A model generated the notes under the pieces. The model did not search any database and was not told where the DNA came from. It worked only from the letters and a program-made list of their open reading frames with translations. A stretch of DNA of 11,965 bases. Origin: Elusimicrobiota bacterium. GTDB taxonomy: Bacteria; Elusimicrobiota; Elusimicrobia; FEN-1173. Shown here one piece after another: positions 5,161 to 11,800 of the stretch. How positions within the stretch are numbered: the stretch's first letter is position 1; every line of letters begins with the position of its first letter. Position numbers and translations under genes: made by a program. The stretch lies in the NCBI GenBank assembly GCA_003158755.1, contig PMLF01000323.1, positions 1 through 11,965 on the forward strand, in the 5' to 3' direction.

Positions 5161-7505
5161 TTAGCTCCCGTCTTCTCTTTCACCCGCAGGCGCACGATCA
5201 CGGACGATCCCCGGCCCGGCTCGCTCTTGATCTCGATATCGCCTTCGTGCATCGCGACGATCTGTTTGCACACGGACAACCCAAGGCCCGTGCCTTTCGC
5301 CTTGGTCGTGAAGAACGGATCGAACACCTTTTCCAGGACGTCCTTCCCCATGCCGGGACCGTTGTCCTCAATAGCCACGCGGATGAACTCCCCTCCGTTT
5401 TCCGCCGTCACGCGGATCCGGCCTCCGTCGTCCGGGACGGCGTCCTGGGCGTTGTTCAGTATGTTGTGGAACACCTCTTTTATTTGAACGGGGTCGGCGT
5501 CGATGGACAGGTTTTTGAGGACGTCGAAGTTCCGAACAACCGACACGGGCTTCTTAAGTCCCTCTTCCATCATATCCAGGGCTTCCTCGATAACGCCGAA
5601 GAGGTCGACTGGCTCGCGATGAGGCGGCTTGAGGCGCGAATAGAATAGCAGGTTGTTGATGATCTGGCCGCTTTCGGAGACTTTCTTCCCGATGGTGGCC
5701 AGGTGCTTTTCGAGGTCCGGATTGTTCGCCTTCCGCTTGATGTTGTGGGCCGCCAAGTTGATGGCGGCCAGGGGGTTGCGCAGTTCGTGGGCCACCGTCG
5801 AGGCCAGCATCCCCACGTCCGAAAGCCGCTTCGCCCGCTCCAACTCCACCTGGGCGTCCACCAGCCGTTCCGTCTTTTCTTGAACCAGCCGCTCGATGGC
5901 TTCCTTGTCGCGTTTCAGGACCTCCTCGGCTTTTTTGAGCTCAGTGATATCCGTATGCATCATCAGGTTCCCCACGGGACGGCCCATCCCGTCCAAAAGA
6001 GGAGACGCGTTGACCAGCGCCCAAAGCGCCGAACCGTCCTTTCGGCGGAACTTTAATTCCCTACTGATGACGGCGCCCCCTTTTACCACGGCCCTGATCT
6101 CTAAGACCGAAGGCTCCTGCCCTTTTTCGAGAAATTCAAGGCCGGTCTTTCCGAGGAGCTCCTCCCTGGCATAGCCCAGCATGTCCGCCCATCTCTGATT
6201 GAGGAATGTCATCCGGCCTTCCGGCGCGGCGACCACGATGCCCTCGGTGGCCGTCTCGATGATGCGCCGATACTTCTCCTCGCTTTCCCGCAAGGCCTCC
6301 CGGGCCGCGTGCTGGGCGGTGACGTCGATGCTCATGCTGGCGAGGGCCACGATTTCACCGTCCTGGATGACGGGCGACAGGTGCCAGTTGAACCAAGATT
6401 TCATCGGCGGATTGCTTTCGTAGGGGAAATCGACGAGGTTCACCTCTTGCTTCGTCCGGACCGCCTCGTCAAAGACCGCCACGACCCCCTGGGCCTCCAC
6501 CGCGGGCGCGTAGTCGAACAAGTTCTTCCCGACCATCCCCATCGTACGGAAGGGTTCGGCGAAAAGCTCCTGGTAAGACCGGTTATGGGCGAGCACCGCG
6601 TAGGGGGGCTTGGCGTCGAAGAGCACCAAGCCGGCGTTGGAGTGGTTGAAGAGCGCTTGGAGTTCGATCCGCCTTTTTTTCAGTTCCTCCGCCATCCGCT
6701 TGTTCCCGGTGAGGTCGCGGACGGCGGCGAAGCGCCTCGCGCCGCCGGGGGAAAAGGGGCGGGCATGGACCTGGACGTCGATCCGCGCGCCGTCCTTGCG
6801 GACCATGGCGTGTTCGTACAGCACTTCTCCGCCGCTCCGCATGGCCGCCGCCACCCGATCGCGGTCCTCGGGGGCGGTCAGCTCCGCAATCTCCATTCCT
6901 ACCAACTCCAGGACGGTTCGGCCCAACATTTGGGCGAACCGCTCGTTGCATTCCACGATCCGGCCCGCCTCGCCCTCGACGGTCCCTTCAAAGGTGGACT
7001 CCTCGAACGCCGCCAGCCGCGCCTGGATTTCACGCAGGGACTCCTCGCGGAGGAAACCGGAGACCCGGTCATTGCTGCGCCGGTAGAGTTCGGCCACCGC
7101 GCTCATGAACAGACCCATGCCGGCGAAGATCGCCAACCCCAGGCGGTCGACGGGCGACGCAATTGCGAATTGGCCGACCGGAGGCAGAATCCAGTATCCC
7201 ACCGCGACGGACGCCGCCGCCGTGGCCGCCAGCCCCGGCCCGAAACCGGCCAGCAACGCCGCCAACATGACCGCCGGGTAGAACGTGACGAACACGGGCA
7301 ATCCGGGGCCGACCCAGGCCGTCAGCGCCAGCCGCAACGCAAACGCCGCCGCCACCGCCGCGACCGCCGCGCCGTAGCGCGCCGTCGTCGACAGAAAACC
7401 TTTGGAACGGGTTTGGGGACCCCTCTTTTGTCGATGGATGGTCAATGGATGGTCATAGGAGGCTGGATAATTTATGGGGGGAATGCGTCCGCATGAAAAC
7501 CTCAA
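5157..7505 (-). CDS. Membrane-anchored sensor histidine kinase: DUF4118/KdpD-like-PAS-PAS-PAS-HisKA-HATPase
   Basis: Up to 782 residues and probably the first gene of the operon. A membrane region at about 45-140 matches the KdpD-type four-helix domain (FVTFYPAVMLAALLAGFGPG at 72-91, GYWILPPVGQF at 103-113). Then PAS about 162-270, PAS about 278-398 and PAS about 404-522, a coiled linker, HisKA with H573 in AHELRNP, and HATPase with N box ILNNAQDAV (682-690), DNGPGMG (714-720), FDPFFTTK and GTGLGLS (738-744). All motifs are intact, so it should be an active kinase at the inner membrane. No cognate regulator lies directly beside it. Its transmitter almost duplicates that of 79-1989, so the receiver there is a plausible target. 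The start is uncertain. The longest frame opens with TTG at 7505, but TTG at 7445 (762 residues) is as likely, because an 11-bp tandem repeat lies there and the first 20 residues look unlike protein. Neither has a good ribosome site. Its TGA overlaps the next ATG. Confidence 0.93.
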   Translation of the reverse strand: MRFSCGRIPPINYPASYDHPLTIHRQKRGPQTRSKGFLSTTARYGAAVAAVAAAFALRLALTAWVGPGLPVFVTFYPAVMLAALLAGFGPGLAATAAASVAVGYWILPPVGQFAIASPVDRLGLAIFAGMGLFMSAVAELYRRSNDRVSGFLREESLREIQARLAAFEESTFEGTVEGEAGRIVECNERFAQMLGRTVLELVGMEIAELTAPEDRDRVAAAMRSGGEVLYEHAMVRKDGARIDVQVHARPFSPGGARRFAAVRDLTGNKRMAEELKKRRIELQALFNHSNAGLVLFDAKPPYAVLAHNRSYQELFAEPFRTMGMVGKNLFDYAPAVEAQGVVAVFDEAVRTKQEVNLVDFPYESNPPMKSWFNWHLSPVIQDGEIVALASMSIDVTAQHAAREALRESEEKYRRIIETATEGIVVAAPEGRMTFLNQRWADMLGYAREELLGKTGLEFLEKGQEPSVLEIRAVVKGGAVISRELKFRRKDGSALWALVNASPLLDGMGRPVGNLMMHTDITELKKAEEVLKRDKEAIERLVQEKTERLVDAQVELERAKRLSDVGMLASTVAHELRNPLAAINLAAHNIKRKANNPDLEKHLATIGKKVSESGQIINNLLFYSRLKPPHREPVDLFGVIEEALDMMEEGLKKPVSVVRNFDVLKNLSIDADPVQIKEVFHNILNNAQDAVPDDGGRIRVTAENGGEFIRVAIEDNGPGMGKDVLEKVFDPFFTTKAKGTGLGLSVCKQIVAMHEGDIEIKSEPGRGSSVIVRLRVKEKTGAK
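7434..7455. repeat. 11-bp perfect tandem duplication at the kinase start
   Basis: ATGGATGGTCA occurs twice head to tail (7434-7444, 7445-7455). Eleven is not a multiple of three, so the duplication changes the frame of anything upstream of it. On the minus strand it gives a mini-frame ATG ACC ATC CAT TGA (7456-7442), whose TGA overlaps the in-frame TTG (7445-7443) of the kinase as TTGA. Confidence 0.85.
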
Positions 7506-7561
7506 TGGTCGGGAGTCCCGCGCGAACTACGCCGAAGGAAGCGACATCCGCTTTGAAGAGG

Positions 7562-7590
7562 TATTTAGAGCTTATCCAAATATCCCTCAA
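7562..7590 (-). promoter_or_regulatory. Putative sigma-70-type promoter of the kinase operon
   Basis: On the minus strand TTGAGG (7590-7585) and TAAATA (7567-7562) are separated by 17 nt. The -35 box matches 4 of 6 consensus positions and the -10 box 3 of 6, so this is only a moderate candidate. Transcription would begin near 7555, about 50 nt before the first possible start codon and 110 nt before the second. The palindromic repeat starts only 2 nt upstream of the -35 box. Confidence 0.35.
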
Positions 7591-7592
7591 TA

Positions 7593-7671
7593 CCGCTCAT
7601 GCTGAGCCCGTCGAAGCATGAGCCATCGTCGAGGAAGGCCGCTCACCCTTCGACAAGCTCAGGATGAGCGG
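7593..7671. repeat. Inverted pair of palindromic repeats, second full copy
   Basis: The left arm at 7593-7616 begins CCGCTCATGCTGAGCCCGTC. The right arm at 7648-7671 is its reverse complement with 3 mismatches in 24, separated by 31 nt. Arm length, spacing and core equal those of the copy at 2513-2591, so the pair behaves as one unit of about 79 nt. It occupies the centre of the divergent intergenic region between the kinase operon and the degenerate EAL gene. I see no coding potential in the rest of this 292-nt stretch. Confidence 0.8.
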
Positions 7672-7776
7672 GGTTTTCTGGAAAGGCTCTTTTAATGTAA
7701 GAAATCCCGGCGGGGAAGACAACGAGGGATCTCCCTAGGTCGTCCCGGGGCTTTCCCCGTCCCAAACATCAACCCA

Positions 7777-7793
7777 ATATTCAAGTAGAATAT
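7777..7793 (+). promoter_or_regulatory. Inverted repeat ATATTC-5-GAATAT just upstream of the EAL gene
   Basis: ATATTC (7777-7782) and GAATAT (7788-7793) form a perfect 6-bp inverted repeat with a 5-nt spacer, ending 4 nt before the ATG. The sequence contains TAGAAT (7786-7791), a fair -10 box, but no -35 box is evident at the proper distance. No Shine-Dalgarno motif is present before the ATG. It could be an operator, a small hairpin over the start, or chance. Confidence 0.35.
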
Positions 7794-7797
7794 CGTT

Positions 7798-8982
7798 ATG
7801 GACATTCGGACTTTCGTCGACCGGAAGATGTTTTGCGCCGCCTTGGGGCCCGTCGTGTCGGTCCGGCGGCAGTCCGTCCTGGGCTTCAAAGCCCGGCTGT
7901 CGGCCCCGGAACCGTTTTCCTCCACGGACCTCCTCTATCAAGCGGCGGCGAAGGAAGGGCTGTTGGTGACCCTGGACCGGGCGCTCCGGCAAAGCGCCAT
8001 CGACCTGTTCGCCTCCCTTCCTCCCGAGCCGGAACGTCTGCTGTTCCTGGACTTTGAAACGTCCACCATCGACCACGGGGTGGTCGGCTCCGGATACATC
8101 TGGGAACAGGTGCGGCAGGCGGGACTCTCTCCGAAAAATGTCGTCATCAACATTTCCGAATCGGACGCGAAGGACAACGACGCGCTGAAAAAATTCATCG
8201 ACAACTATCGGGGCCGAGGGTTCCTCATCGCCTTATCGGACGTCGGGTCCGGCCACTCCAACCTGTCCCGAGTCGCCCTGGCGCGGCCCGACATCCTGGA
8301 GATCGGCAGCCCCCTGGTGGGAGACCTCCACCGGGACCCCATCAAGCAGGAGATCTTCAAAGCGCTCATGACCCTCGCCCACAAGATCGGCGCGCTGGTC
8401 CTCGCGTCGGACACCCGCCGGGAGGAGGAAGCCCTCCTCGCCCTGGAAATGGGCGTGGACATGGTGGAAGGGCCCCTTTGGGAACCCTTCACCTCGGACA
8501 TGGCCGCGCTTAACGAACGGATTTCCCGAACGGCGGCCGCTTTCAAGTCGTACACCGTCGATAAAAAGAAAGCCCAGTCCGCCCGGGAACGGACGGAAGA
8601 CCTCATGGTGGGAAAACTCGTCAAAGACCTGTCGGCGCTGACGACGGACCGGTTCGAGTCCCGCTTGGCCGAGATGGTTCGGGAGAACCCCGGCGTCGAA
8701 TGCCTGTTCATCCTGAACGACAAAGGCCGCCAGGTCACCGACGCCGTGTGGAACTCCTCCCGCCCGGTCCGGGAGAACGTCCTGTTCCGCCCCGCGCGGA
8801 GAGGGGCGGACCACTCCATGAAAGATTATTATTTCCTGCTGACGGACGACTTCGTCACCCGCTTCCGGTCGGAGCCCTACATTTCCCAAGCCTCGGGCAG
8901 CCTCTGCGTCACGCTGTCCGGATCCTTCCGCGACGCCTCGAACGAAAACCACGTCCTCTGCGTCGACCTGCCGATTTCCTAA
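7798..8982 (+). CDS. Degenerate (catalytically dead) EAL domain protein with C-terminal PDC/Cache-like sensor
   Basis: This is a 394-residue soluble protein. Residues about 12-240 keep the EAL fold pattern (VSVRRQSVLGFKAR, LIALSDVGSGHSNLSRV, ARPDILEIG, GVDMVEGPLWEPF), but the residues known to act in c-di-GMP hydrolysis are replaced. The EAL glutamate is K31, the metal-binding Asn is D85, the Glu of the E-x-T/S-E strand is N118, the first Asp of DDFG is S147, the Lys of LKID is E168, AEGVE has become ASDTR (203-207), and the Gln of QG is E224. Only D148 of the core set remains. A helical linker (about 246-285) leads to about 286-394, which resembles the PDC/YkuI-C type sensor (FILNDKGRQVTDAV, then SEPYISQASGSLCVTLSG). 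It is probably a protein- or nucleotide-binding regulator, not an enzyme. There is no signal peptide or membrane helix. It is transcribed alone, divergent from the kinase operon and convergent with rsmA. The ATG at 7798 lacks a visible ribosome site. Confidence 0.88.
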   Translation: MDIRTFVDRKMFCAALGPVVSVRRQSVLGFKARLSAPEPFSSTDLLYQAAAKEGLLVTLDRALRQSAIDLFASLPPEPERLLFLDFETSTIDHGVVGSGYIWEQVRQAGLSPKNVVINISESDAKDNDALKKFIDNYRGRGFLIALSDVGSGHSNLSRVALARPDILEIGSPLVGDLHRDPIKQEIFKALMTLAHKIGALVLASDTRREEEALLALEMGVDMVEGPLWEPFTSDMAALNERISRTAAAFKSYTVDKKKAQSARERTEDLMVGKLVKDLSALTTDRFESRLAEMVRENPGVECLFILNDKGRQVTDAVWNSSRPVRENVLFRPARRGADHSMKDYYFLLTDDFVTRFRSEPYISQASGSLCVTLSGSFRDASNENHVLCVDLPIS

Positions 8983-8986
8983 AACA

Positions 8987-9066
8987 AAGGTAAAAGTAAA
9001 AAGGGAGGAAGAAAGTCAGCCCAATTTTTTTCTAACTTTTTCCTTTTACCTTTTTACTTTTGCCTT
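8987..9066. terminator. AT-rich inverted repeat between convergent genes, probable bidirectional terminator
   Basis: The left arm AAGGTAAAAGTAAAAAGG (8987-9004) pairs with the right arm at 9049-9066 with one mismatch. The right arm includes the first two bases of the rsmA stop codon (TAA at 9067-9065). The 44-nt spacer holds T-rich runs and a partial repeat of the arm (CCTTTTACC, 9042-9050). Both converging transcripts would run into it. It lacks the compact GC stem of a classic intrinsic terminator, so the role is inferred from position and base composition. Confidence 0.5.
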
Positions 9067-9838
9067 ATCCTTGAAATAATTTTAAGGACAGCGCGTCGAA
9101 CGCCTCCAGCGTGAGGGTCTCCGCCCGGGCGCCGGGGTCCAGGCCTTGCTCCCGCAGGGCCGCCTCGACCTTTTCCTTTTCCATTTCCAGGCCGTGGGAC
9201 AAGCTGTTCAGAAGGGTCTTCCTTCTCTGCCCGAACGCGGCGTGGAGCGTGCGGAAGAACGCCGCCTCGTCGCGGACGCGCGGGACGGTCCGGCGGCGAA
9301 GGCGCAGCACCGTGGACGTCACTTGGGGCGGCGGAGAAAAGGCCCCCGGCCGCACGTCGAAGAGGCGAGCCGCCTCCGCTTTGGCTTGGACCGCCAAGGA
9401 AAGGATCCCGTACTCATGGGACCCGGGCGCGGCCGTGATCCTCCGGGCGACTTCCTTTTGCGTCATCACCACCGCCTCGGACCACCCCGTCCAATCGAGG
9501 AGCTTCCTCAAGATCGCGTTGGCCGCGGAGTACGGCAGGTTGCCGATGACTTTGACGTTCCCCGCCGGGACTTCGGGCAACGGCCATTTCAAGAAATCGG
9601 CCTCGACGACGCTCACACCGGGCTCCATTCCCCATCGTTCCGTAAGCCGATGCGCGAGCTCGCGGTCCAACTCGACGACGGTCAGGGTCACCGACGCTCC
9701 CGCTAAATGTTTCGTCAAAGCGCCGCGGCCGGGGCCGATCTCGATGATCGGCGTTTCCGGCTCGGCCTCCAAGGCCGCGACGATCCTCCGGCAAACCCCG
9801 TCGTCCGTCAGGAAATTCTGGCCCCACCGTTGTCTCAT
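9065..9838 (-). CDS. rsmA: 16S rRNA dimethyladenosine transferase RsmA (KsgA)
   Basis: This 257-residue enzyme transfers methyl groups from S-adenosylmethionine to the two adjacent adenosines in the 3'-terminal loop of 16S rRNA (A1518 and A1519 in E. coli numbering), a late step in small-subunit maturation. Family signatures are clear: RWGQNFL at 4-10; the SAM-binding motif IIEIGPGRGALT at 31-42; acidic E57 and D59 in VELDRE; D81 in EADFLKW; the catalytic NLPY at 100-103; AFSPPPQVTSTVL at 166-178; and the C-terminal RRKTLLNSL. The length is normal to slightly short for the family. The start ATG is supported by GAGGAGAGGG shortly upstream. The gene is single, convergent with the degenerate EAL gene and divergent from the XRE regulator, so it must have its own promoter in 9839-9954; I could not pick it out. 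Confidence 0.97.
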   Translation of the reverse strand: MRQRWGQNFLTDDGVCRRIVAALEAEPETPIIEIGPGRGALTKHLAGASVTLTVVELDRELAHRLTERWGMEPGVSVVEADFLKWPLPEVPAGNVKVIGNLPYSAANAILRKLLDWTGWSEAVVMTQKEVARRITAAPGSHEYGILSLAVQAKAEAARLFDVRPGAFSPPPQVTSTVLRLRRRTVPRVRDEAAFFRTLHAAFGQRRKTLLNSLSHGLEMEKEKVEAALREQGLDPGARAETLTLEAFDALSLKLFQG

Positions 9839-9903
9839 AACGACCCTCTCCTCTTTGATGCCTTTAGAAAAAGAGCTTTCCCGTCATCCATCCTTTTCGT
9901 CTG

Positions 9904-9933
9904 TTGCGTCCGCGGGGAAACAAACGATATACT
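9904..9933 (+). promoter_or_regulatory. Sigma-70-type promoter of the XRE regulator
   Basis: TTGCGT (9904-9909) and TATACT (9928-9933) are 18 nt apart and resemble consensus -35 and -10 boxes, with 5 of 6 matching at -10. Transcription would start near 9940, giving a leader of about 15 nt that contains the ribosome site AGGGGGA before the ATG at 9955. The first T of the -35 box also begins an in-frame TTG codon, which therefore cannot be the true start. Confidence 0.6.
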
Positions 9934-9954
9934 GTTTCCAACAGGGGGATTAAA

Positions 9955-10335
9955 ATGACCAAACCGGCAAATACCACAAACATCAGAAAAGAACTGGGCC
10001 AACGCATACGGGCGCTCCGTAAGCGGAACGGCTACACCCAGGAAGACATGGCGGAGCGATGCAACCTGCACTGGACTTACATCGGCGGCCTCGAACGCGG
10101 CGAGAGAAATCCGACGCTCACCACCCTGAAACGGATCGCCGACGGGTTGAAAGTGAACATCCACTCCCTCCTGGGCCGGCCTTCCGGCGAGGAAGCGGTC
10201 CTGACGCCGCGAGAGAAGAAAGAAGGCAATATCCTCAAGTGGCTGCGAAAAAAAGATGACCCTTCCTTGGACTTGGCTACCCGCCTGGTGCGCGAAATGG
10301 TCCACTGGCAGGACAAGTACAAAATCGGGAAATAG
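9955..10335 (+). CDS. XRE-family helix-turn-helix transcriptional regulator
   Basis: This 126-residue protein has an N-terminal Cro/C1-type DNA-binding domain at about 11-73: ELGQRIRALRKRNGYTQEDM, then the recognition-helix region LHWTYIGGLERGERNPTLTTL, then IADGLKVNIHSLLG. The C-terminal half (about 80-126) is charged and contains no fold I recognise; it may aid dimerisation. The start at 9955 is chosen because AGGGGGA lies a few bases before it and a promoter covers the only longer in-frame alternative (TTG at 9904). The gene stands alone, divergent from rsmA and closed by its own terminator. Autoregulation at the nearby promoter is common in this family but unproven here. XRE single-domain regulators control very varied targets, so none can be named. 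Confidence 0.92.
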   Translation: MTKPANTTNIRKELGQRIRALRKRNGYTQEDMAERCNLHWTYIGGLERGERNPTLTTLKRIADGLKVNIHSLLGRPSGEEAVLTPREKKEGNILKWLRKKDDPSLDLATRLVREMVHWQDKYKIGK

Positions 10336-10361
10336 CGTCCGGCGAACATCGGAAGGATAAC

Positions 10362-10393
10362 AAAGCGGGGTTATTTTCCCCGCTTTTGTTTTA
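10362..10393 (+). terminator. Intrinsic terminator of the XRE gene
   Basis: A perfect 9-bp stem, AAAGCGGGG (10362-10370) with CCCCGCTTT (10378-10386), closes on TTATTTT and is followed by TGTTTTA. It starts 27 nt after the XRE stop codon. It might also end read-through from cinA on the other strand, although the T run there is poorer. Confidence 0.85.
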
Positions 10394-10412
10394 TCCCTTT
10401 ATCATTTTGTCC

Positions 10413-10501
10413 GTCACCCCGGCGAACGCCGGGGTCTAGGCTGTATATCCGATCCTAAGAAACCGCTTCAAACCCTGGATACCGGCTTTCGCCGGTATGA
10501 C
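10413..10501. repeat. Inverted pair of REP-like palindromes downstream of cinA
   Basis: Left unit 10413-10439: hairpin ACCCCGGC-GAAC-GCCGGGGT flanked by GTC and CTAG. Right unit 10475-10501: hairpin ATACCGGC-TTTC-GCCGGTAT flanked by CTGG and GAC. The two 27-nt units are reverse complements of each other with a few substitutions in the stems, and the stem changes are mostly compensated by their own partners. This is the GTCA...CCGGCGAA-GCCGG...CAG type of dispersed repeat known from many bacteria. It begins about 20 nt beyond the XRE terminator and ends 3 nt before the cinA stop codon, so it forms the 3' end of the cinA message. Confidence 0.8.
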
Positions 10502-10504
10502 AAC

Positions 10505-11764
10505 TTATTTGTTCGGAATTGTAATTAGCAAGCGGCGGAGGCGCTCCAGGGCCCAGAGAGCGCTCCGCTCCCGGATCCGGGCCCGGTCGCCGGAAAATCG
10601 GTGCTCCCAAGCCCGGCGGACGCCCGGCCCCGCCGCCGCGATATACACGAGACCCACGGGCTTGGCGGCGAAGCCGCCTTCAGGCCCCGCGATGCCGGTG
10701 ACCGCGACTCCCCACGTCGTCCGCGCCCGGCGGCGGACGCCATCGGCCATCGCCAGGACGCAGGCTCGGGAAACCGCCCCGTGTTTTTTCAGGACGGACT
10801 CCGGCACGCCGAGGAGCCGCTTCTTGGCCTCGTTCGCGTAGGTCACGAGTCCTTCGACGAACCAAGCGGAACTGCCCGGGACGCGGGTGATCCGCTCCGC
10901 CAAGCCTCCGCCCGTGCAGGATTCGGCTAAAGCCAGCGTTTCTCCCCTTGTTTTCAACAAACCGCCCACCGTTTCTTCCAACGTCTCCCGCCCGATGCCG
11001 TAAATTCCCTTCCCGAAAATTTTCCGAACCCGTTTTTCAATGGCCGTTATCCGACGGGAAACTTCCTCCGAAGTAGGGCCGCCGACGGTCAAGTCCACGT
11101 CCACGACGCCTTCTTGGGCCAGGATGCCCCACGTCACTTTTATTTTCCCGCGGGACTTCTCGCTCCGAACCAAAGGTCGCATGCACCGGTCGACGTCCGA
11201 CTCGGAAACGCCGAAGAGGCGCCACACCCTCGTTTCCATCTCGCCCGACGGAACCCGCGCCTTCAACCACGGAAGGACGAAATCGTCCGCCATGGGGAAC
11301 AGCTCCCGCCCCGGACCGGGAAGGAGGACCACGGTTTTCTTTCCGATCGTGAGGCGCTGTCCCGGGGCCGTGCCGTTCGGGTTCGCCAAGACCTGCGCGC
11401 CGTCCAAGAGGAACGCCTGGCGACGGTTCATGGGAGCCATCGGCAGGCTCATGGCCCGGAACTTTTCCCGGATCGCCCGGAAGAGCTCGGGACGGAACCG
11501 AAGGGGACGATTCAGAACTTTGGACCAGACGTCCCGAGTGATGTCGTCGAAGGTGGGCCCCAGGCCGCCGGAGCAGATCACCAAATCCCCCCGCCGCCAC
11601 GCCTCGCGGAAGACCGCCTCCATTTCCGAGGGATCGTCTCCGACCACCGTTTCCCGGGCGATCGCCAGTCCCAAGGTCCGCAGGCGTTCCGAGAGCCCGA
11701 CGGAGTGGGTGCTGACTTTCCCCGTAAGCAGTTCCGTCCCGACGCAAACAAGTTCAACGCGCAA
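10505..11764 (-). CDS. cinA: CinA, two-domain nicotinamide-nucleotide amidohydrolase / ADP-ribose pyrophosphatase-type protein
   Basis: This 419-residue protein has the full two-domain length of the family. The N-terminal MoCF-biosynthesis-like domain (about 3-170) has VGTELLTG (8-15), ICSGGLGPTFDDIT (63-76), NPNGTAPG (128-135) and LLPGPGREL (147-155). A middle segment follows, and then the C-terminal PncC-type domain (about 260-415) with LAESCTGGGLAE (279-290), VTGIAGPEGG (355-364) and KPVGLVYIA (368-376). The family recycles pyridine nucleotides: the C-terminal domain deamidates nicotinamide mononucleotide and the N-terminal domain acts on ADP-ribose-type substrates. The historic name refers to competence induction, for which nothing is seen here. 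The start is TTG at 11764-11762, because the frame is closed by TGA at 11788-11786, no ATG or GTG lies between, and AGAGGG sits 5 nt upstream of it. It is probably the last gene of a transcript that begins beyond the window. Confidence 0.96.
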   Translation of the reverse strand: MRVELVCVGTELLTGKVSTHSVGLSERLRTLGLAIARETVVGDDPSEMEAVFREAWRRGDLVICSGGLGPTFDDITRDVWSKVLNRPLRFRPELFRAIREKFRAMSLPMAPMNRRQAFLLDGAQVLANPNGTAPGQRLTIGKKTVVLLPGPGRELFPMADDFVLPWLKARVPSGEMETRVWRLFGVSESDVDRCMRPLVRSEKSRGKIKVTWGILAQEGVVDVDLTVGGPTSEEVSRRITAIEKRVRKIFGKGIYGIGRETLEETVGGLLKTRGETLALAESCTGGGLAERITRVPGSSAWFVEGLVTYANEAKKRLLGVPESVLKKHGAVSRACVLAMADGVRRRARTTWGVAVTGIAGPEGGFAAKPVGLVYIAAAGPGVRRAWEHRFSGDRARIRERSALWALERLRRLLITIPNK

Positions 11765-11800
11765 TTTTTCCCTCTCTATTTTTATTCACCCAACCACATG

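Noticed and set aside
7483..7494. Small inverted repeat ATGCG-TC-CGCAT near the head of the first kinase gene.
   Set aside because: Five-base arms are too short to support an operator without further copies.
9904..9954. TTG at 9904 as the start of the XRE regulator, adding 17 residues.
   Set aside because: The TTG lies in the probable -35 box and the added residues cover the promoter. AGGGGGA before the ATG at 9955 is the better start.
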